From Magnetovibrio sp. (GTDB taxonomy: Bacteria > Pseudomonadota > Alphaproteobacteria > Rhodospirillales > Magnetovibrionaceae): DNA of 7,393 nt. The translations under genes were made by a program, and so were the position numbers. Below the pieces are notes generated by a model. That model worked only from the letters and a program-made list of their open reading frames with translations, was not told where the DNA came from and did no database searches. Position 1 is the stretch's first letter; the number at the start of each line of letters is the position of its first letter. The DNA is taken from positions 1 to 7,393 of the forward strand of contig JAESUA010000299.1 of assembly GCA_016763255.1 (NCBI GenBank), written 5' to 3'. Below, piece after piece: positions 5,611 through 7,393 of the stretch.

Positions 5611-5762
5611 TTCTTCACAAACTCAGACTTCAGCCCCATGGATCCGATCCCCGGAACTTTGCAGTCGATGTTGTGATCGCCGTTCTTCCACCACGAAAAC
5701 TCAAGAAATTCGGTCACTGGTGGCGTTGCTGGTATAGGGCACTTGCCGTCGTCACAAAACAT
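5604..5762 (-). CDS. 52-residue ORF with a PhnA/YjdM C-terminus; small protein or gene remnant
   Basis: The last 25 residues, [20 protein letters not shown] then EFVKKA, closely match the C-terminus of PhnA/YjdM as I recall it ([20 protein letters not shown]). PhnA-family proteins are around 110 residues, with an N-terminal zinc ribbon and a C-terminal KOW-like barrel. Despite its name, PhnA is not needed for the core C-P lyase pathway. Here the zinc ribbon and most of the barrel are absent. The first 26 residues, [16 protein letters not shown] then [10 protein letters not shown], do not resemble PhnA, though a Cys pair (C3, C8) is present. An in-frame TAG lies directly before the ATG, so no longer in-frame version exists. 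I see no ribosome binding site, which favours a remnant. Conservation of the tail favours a recent remnant or a real microprotein. Confidence 0.45.
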   Translation of the reverse strand: MFCDDGKCPIPATPPVTEFLEFSWWKNGDHNIDCKVPGIGSMGLKSEFVKKA

Positions 5763-5818
5763 CTAAAGATTGTATTGATTGTGGTCAGGTTCCGGATGAG
5801 TGTACCGCCTTCATCTTA

Positions 5819-5840
5819 ATGATTTCATTGATGTAATCAT
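5819..5840. promoter_or_regulatory. 22-bp near-palindrome upstream of the autotransporter gene
   Basis: The left arm ATGATTTCAT (5819-5828) and right arm ATGTAATCAT (5831-5840) are complementary except at one T/T position, with TG in the centre. Length and symmetry suit a dimeric regulator. It lies about 120 bp before the autotransporter start and just upstream of the AT-rich probable promoter, where an activator or repressor would sit. The bound protein is unknown; the sequence does not match a box I can name with confidence. Confidence 0.4.
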
Positions 5841-5914
5841 GACTTTAGTAAGATTCTCATATAGTGTTAGTGTGCAATTTACCCTGTTAACTGTGAGTGA
5901 AATTCCAGTCCCCA

Positions 5915-5928
5915 ATCTATTTTTAGAT
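5915..5928. other. Small inverted repeat ATCTA-TTTT-TAGAT in the autotransporter leader
   Basis: Perfect 5-bp AT-rich arms surround four T residues, about 30 bp before the start codon at 5960. It is weak as an RNA hairpin and may be chance in AT-rich DNA, but its position in the leader could affect translation or regulator binding. Confidence 0.2.
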
Positions 5929-5959
5929 AAACCATTTTTACAGAATTCTCGGAATTAGA

Positions 5960-7393
5960 ATGAATAAAGCTAAATTGATGGTTACATCGCTAAAGACACA
6001 AGCGTTGGCCATTTTTATGTATACGGCTGTCAGTTTTTCCGTTTTTCTAGGCACGCCGTCAATTGCATCTGCAGCGACGTACACCTGCACGGGAACTGGG
6101 GCGGATACCCCGGCGACGAGAACCTATGTCGTTTTTGATTATAGCGCGAAAACCTGTGCGGTAACCGACGCCGGCTTCTCCAATGACACGAGTGATATTA
6201 ACTTTTTGACTGATGTCGCTGGCGGAAATGAGCAGCTTGGTCTTGGTGTCGGGTTTGGCGTCATTCTCACCTCACATGATACGGCGAGCATTGATGGAAC
6301 CACTTATGCCAATGGTGTTAGCGCTTCAAAAAATGTGAACACCAACGGGGCCAATACGGCGTCAGGTACTTACACGATATCTGGAACGGCCTACACCATG
6401 ACCGTATCCTTTACGGTTGCCGGTGGTGGCACGTCTTACGACATTACGGCCGCACAGGTCACAACGCCTGACCCGGTATCTGCGAGCCCGGCCGTTAACG
6501 CCGGTTCAAGTTCGCGCGCTCTCATCGTTCACGTCACCAAAACACAAGTGCGCCAAACGACTCAAAATATTCGCAAACATTTGGATATGACAACGGCAAA
6601 TCGAGTTGCGCCCCAAGGCGGTTTGGTCGCCGGCGCCGATACGGTAAGCATTTCTAGTCGTGGCACGGTGATCGAGCGCAATTGGGGTGAAACCCGTAGC
6701 CTGACGACGGGCACTTATCGTTCCTATGGAACGAATGAGATGCGCGAAGTCGCAAAACTTTTAATGTCAGGGGTATCGTTCGATAGCGCCAGGGGTGATT
6801 TACTCACCACTATGTTGGGTGTGGATCGTCGCCTGAACCAAGCGCAAACCGTTCCGAATAATATTCCTGAGCAAACTCGTCCCAGTGTTCCACATACCCC
6901 ATTGGATTTGAATGTATGGGTGTATTCAAGTTATTCAAACGTCTCAAACACCCGCAACACTACAAACGATGACAGCCGTTATAACGGCGATATCATGACC
7001 GTGAGCGGGGGGATGGATTATCGTTTTAGTCCAGCTGCTTTGGGCGGTATTGCCCTGTCTTATTCATCGACACAACTGACCACGGACTTCAATGACGGCA
7101 CCTATGTTGAAAGTGCTTACACCATAGCGCCTTATGCATTGTGGGAGCTGACTGACAAGGTTAACGCCAGTGTGAATGTTGGTTATTCGTACAGCCCAAT
7201 CGATCAGACTCAATCGCGTTCAACAACGATTGTGACATCAGATACGACGGCCCGCACAATGTTTGGATCCGTAGCACTGTCGGCTAAACATTATTTTGGT
7301 GATGTCCGTGTCGGTAGCTCGATGGACTATACGCGTTCACATCGTTTGATAAACGCGTTCACCGATACGGATGGTGTCAACACGACACAAGCA
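5960..7393 (+). CDS. Autotransporter-like outer-membrane protein (type Va), C-terminus beyond the window
   Basis: The frame is open for 478 codons to the window edge with no stop. A signal peptide is clear: basic start MNKAKLMVTSLK, hydrophobic core AIFMYTAVSFSVFLG, and an ASA-A cleavage site after residue 38. Residues 39 to about 175 are a Thr-, Gly- and Ala-rich, beta-type passenger with two cysteines (C43, C66) that could pair in the periplasm. A more charged linker, about 180-310, follows. From about residue 315 the protein alternates polar and aromatic/hydrophobic residues (NVWVYSSYSNVSNT, IMTVSGGMDYRF, LGGIALSYSS, YTIAPYALWELTDKVNASVN, VGYSY) as in an autotransporter beta-barrel. The barrel would insert in the outer membrane and expose or export the passenger. 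GGA at 5951-5953 is only a weak ribosome site; ATG 5978-5980 is an alternative start but would spoil the signal peptide. Passenger function is unrecognised. The gene looks lower in GC than its neighbours. Confidence 0.78.
   Translation, partial: MNKAKLMVTSLKTQALAIFMYTAVSFSVFLGTPSIASAATYTCTGTGADTPATRTYVVFDYSAKTCAVTDAGFSNDTSDINFLTDVAGGNEQLGLGVGFGVILTSHDTASIDGTTYANGVSASKNVNTNGANTASGTYTISGTAYTMTVSFTVAGGGTSYDITAAQVTTPDPVSASPAVNAGSSSRALIVHVTKTQVRQTTQNIRKHLDMTTANRVAPQGGLVAGADTVSISSRGTVIERNWGETRSLTTGTYRSYGTNEMREVAKLLMSGVSFDSARGDLLTTMLGVDRRLNQAQTVPNNIPEQTRPSVPHTPLDLNVWVYSSYSNVSNTRNTTNDDSRYNGDIMTVSGGMDYRFSPAALGGIALSYSSTQLTTDFNDGTYVESAYTIAPYALWELTDKVNASVNVGYSYSPIDQTQSRSTTIVTSDTTARTMFGSVALSAKHYFGDVRVGSSMDYTRSHRLINAFTDTDGVNTTQA

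Larger units (their letters stand above)
5383..5959. other. Long intergenic region between the Hpt/receiver gene and the autotransporter gene
   Basis: The region separates two divergently oriented genes and must hold both their promoters. No tRNA, transposase or long conserved ORF is evident. It contains three compact hairpins between 5517 and 5610, a possible small minus-strand ORF at 5604-5762, and an AT-rich stretch from about 5810 to 5959 with a near-palindrome and a short hairpin ahead of the autotransporter start. A TATAGT at 5860-5865 could be a -10 element, but I see no convincing -35 at proper spacing. Confidence 0.6.

Noticed and set aside
5471..5737. Plus-strand ORF of 88 codons in the intergenic region
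   Set aside because: It has no ribosome site, no recognisable family features, and an arginine- and serine-rich composition. It lies opposite the PhnA-like ORF, whose tail is conserved, and runs through the hairpins.

Overview
The window is a join of two unrelated kinds of DNA. Bases 1 to about 929 are AT-rich. On the minus strand they hold an uninterrupted internal piece of Mfd (transcription-repair coupling factor) that reads like a Bacteroidota protein. From about 930 onward the DNA is richer in GC and carries genes typical of an alphaproteobacterium, probably of the Rhodospirillales type: ilvE, a MarR regulator, an OmpR-family response regulator, an EnvZ-like kinase and an alphaproteobacterial Hpt/receiver-like protein. 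The join cuts off the last 20 or so codons of ilvE and falls in the middle of mfd, so an assembly or cloning chimera is the most likely explanation. These taxonomic calls come from protein motifs and base composition by eye, not from a search.

Layout. 1-929 (-): mfd internal fragment. 929-1738 (-): ilvE, truncated at the join, with an open frame that runs on into mfd DNA to 881. 1739-1893: divergent control region with a good minus-strand sigma70-type promoter for ilvE, a small inverted repeat over its -35 box, and two short hairpins in the ilvE leader. 1894-4495 (+): a compact marR - response regulator - histidine kinase cluster, probably one operon. The kinase has an in-frame TAA at codon 387, and its missing C-terminus continues in the same frame to 4495. 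4591-5382 (-): a convergent gene for a protein with an Hpt-like and a receiver-like domain, both apparently without their phospho-accepting residues. 5383-5959: mostly non-coding, with three small hairpins, a possible 52-residue minus-strand ORF ending in the C-terminus of PhnA/YjdM, and a 22-bp near-palindrome. 5960-7393 (+): the start of an autotransporter-like outer-membrane protein with a signal peptide, cut by the window edge.

How the parts may work together. The MarR protein, response regulator and kinase form a plausible regulatory unit. The gene pair recalls petP-petR of Rhodobacter, and the MarR protein is well placed to control both itself and the divergent ilvE. The kinase as written lacks part of its ATP-binding domain, so the pathway would be impaired unless the TAA is a sequence error or is read through. 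The Hpt/receiver-like protein looks like a signalling adaptor that works without phosphotransfer. The autotransporter is unrelated in function and has its own upstream region.
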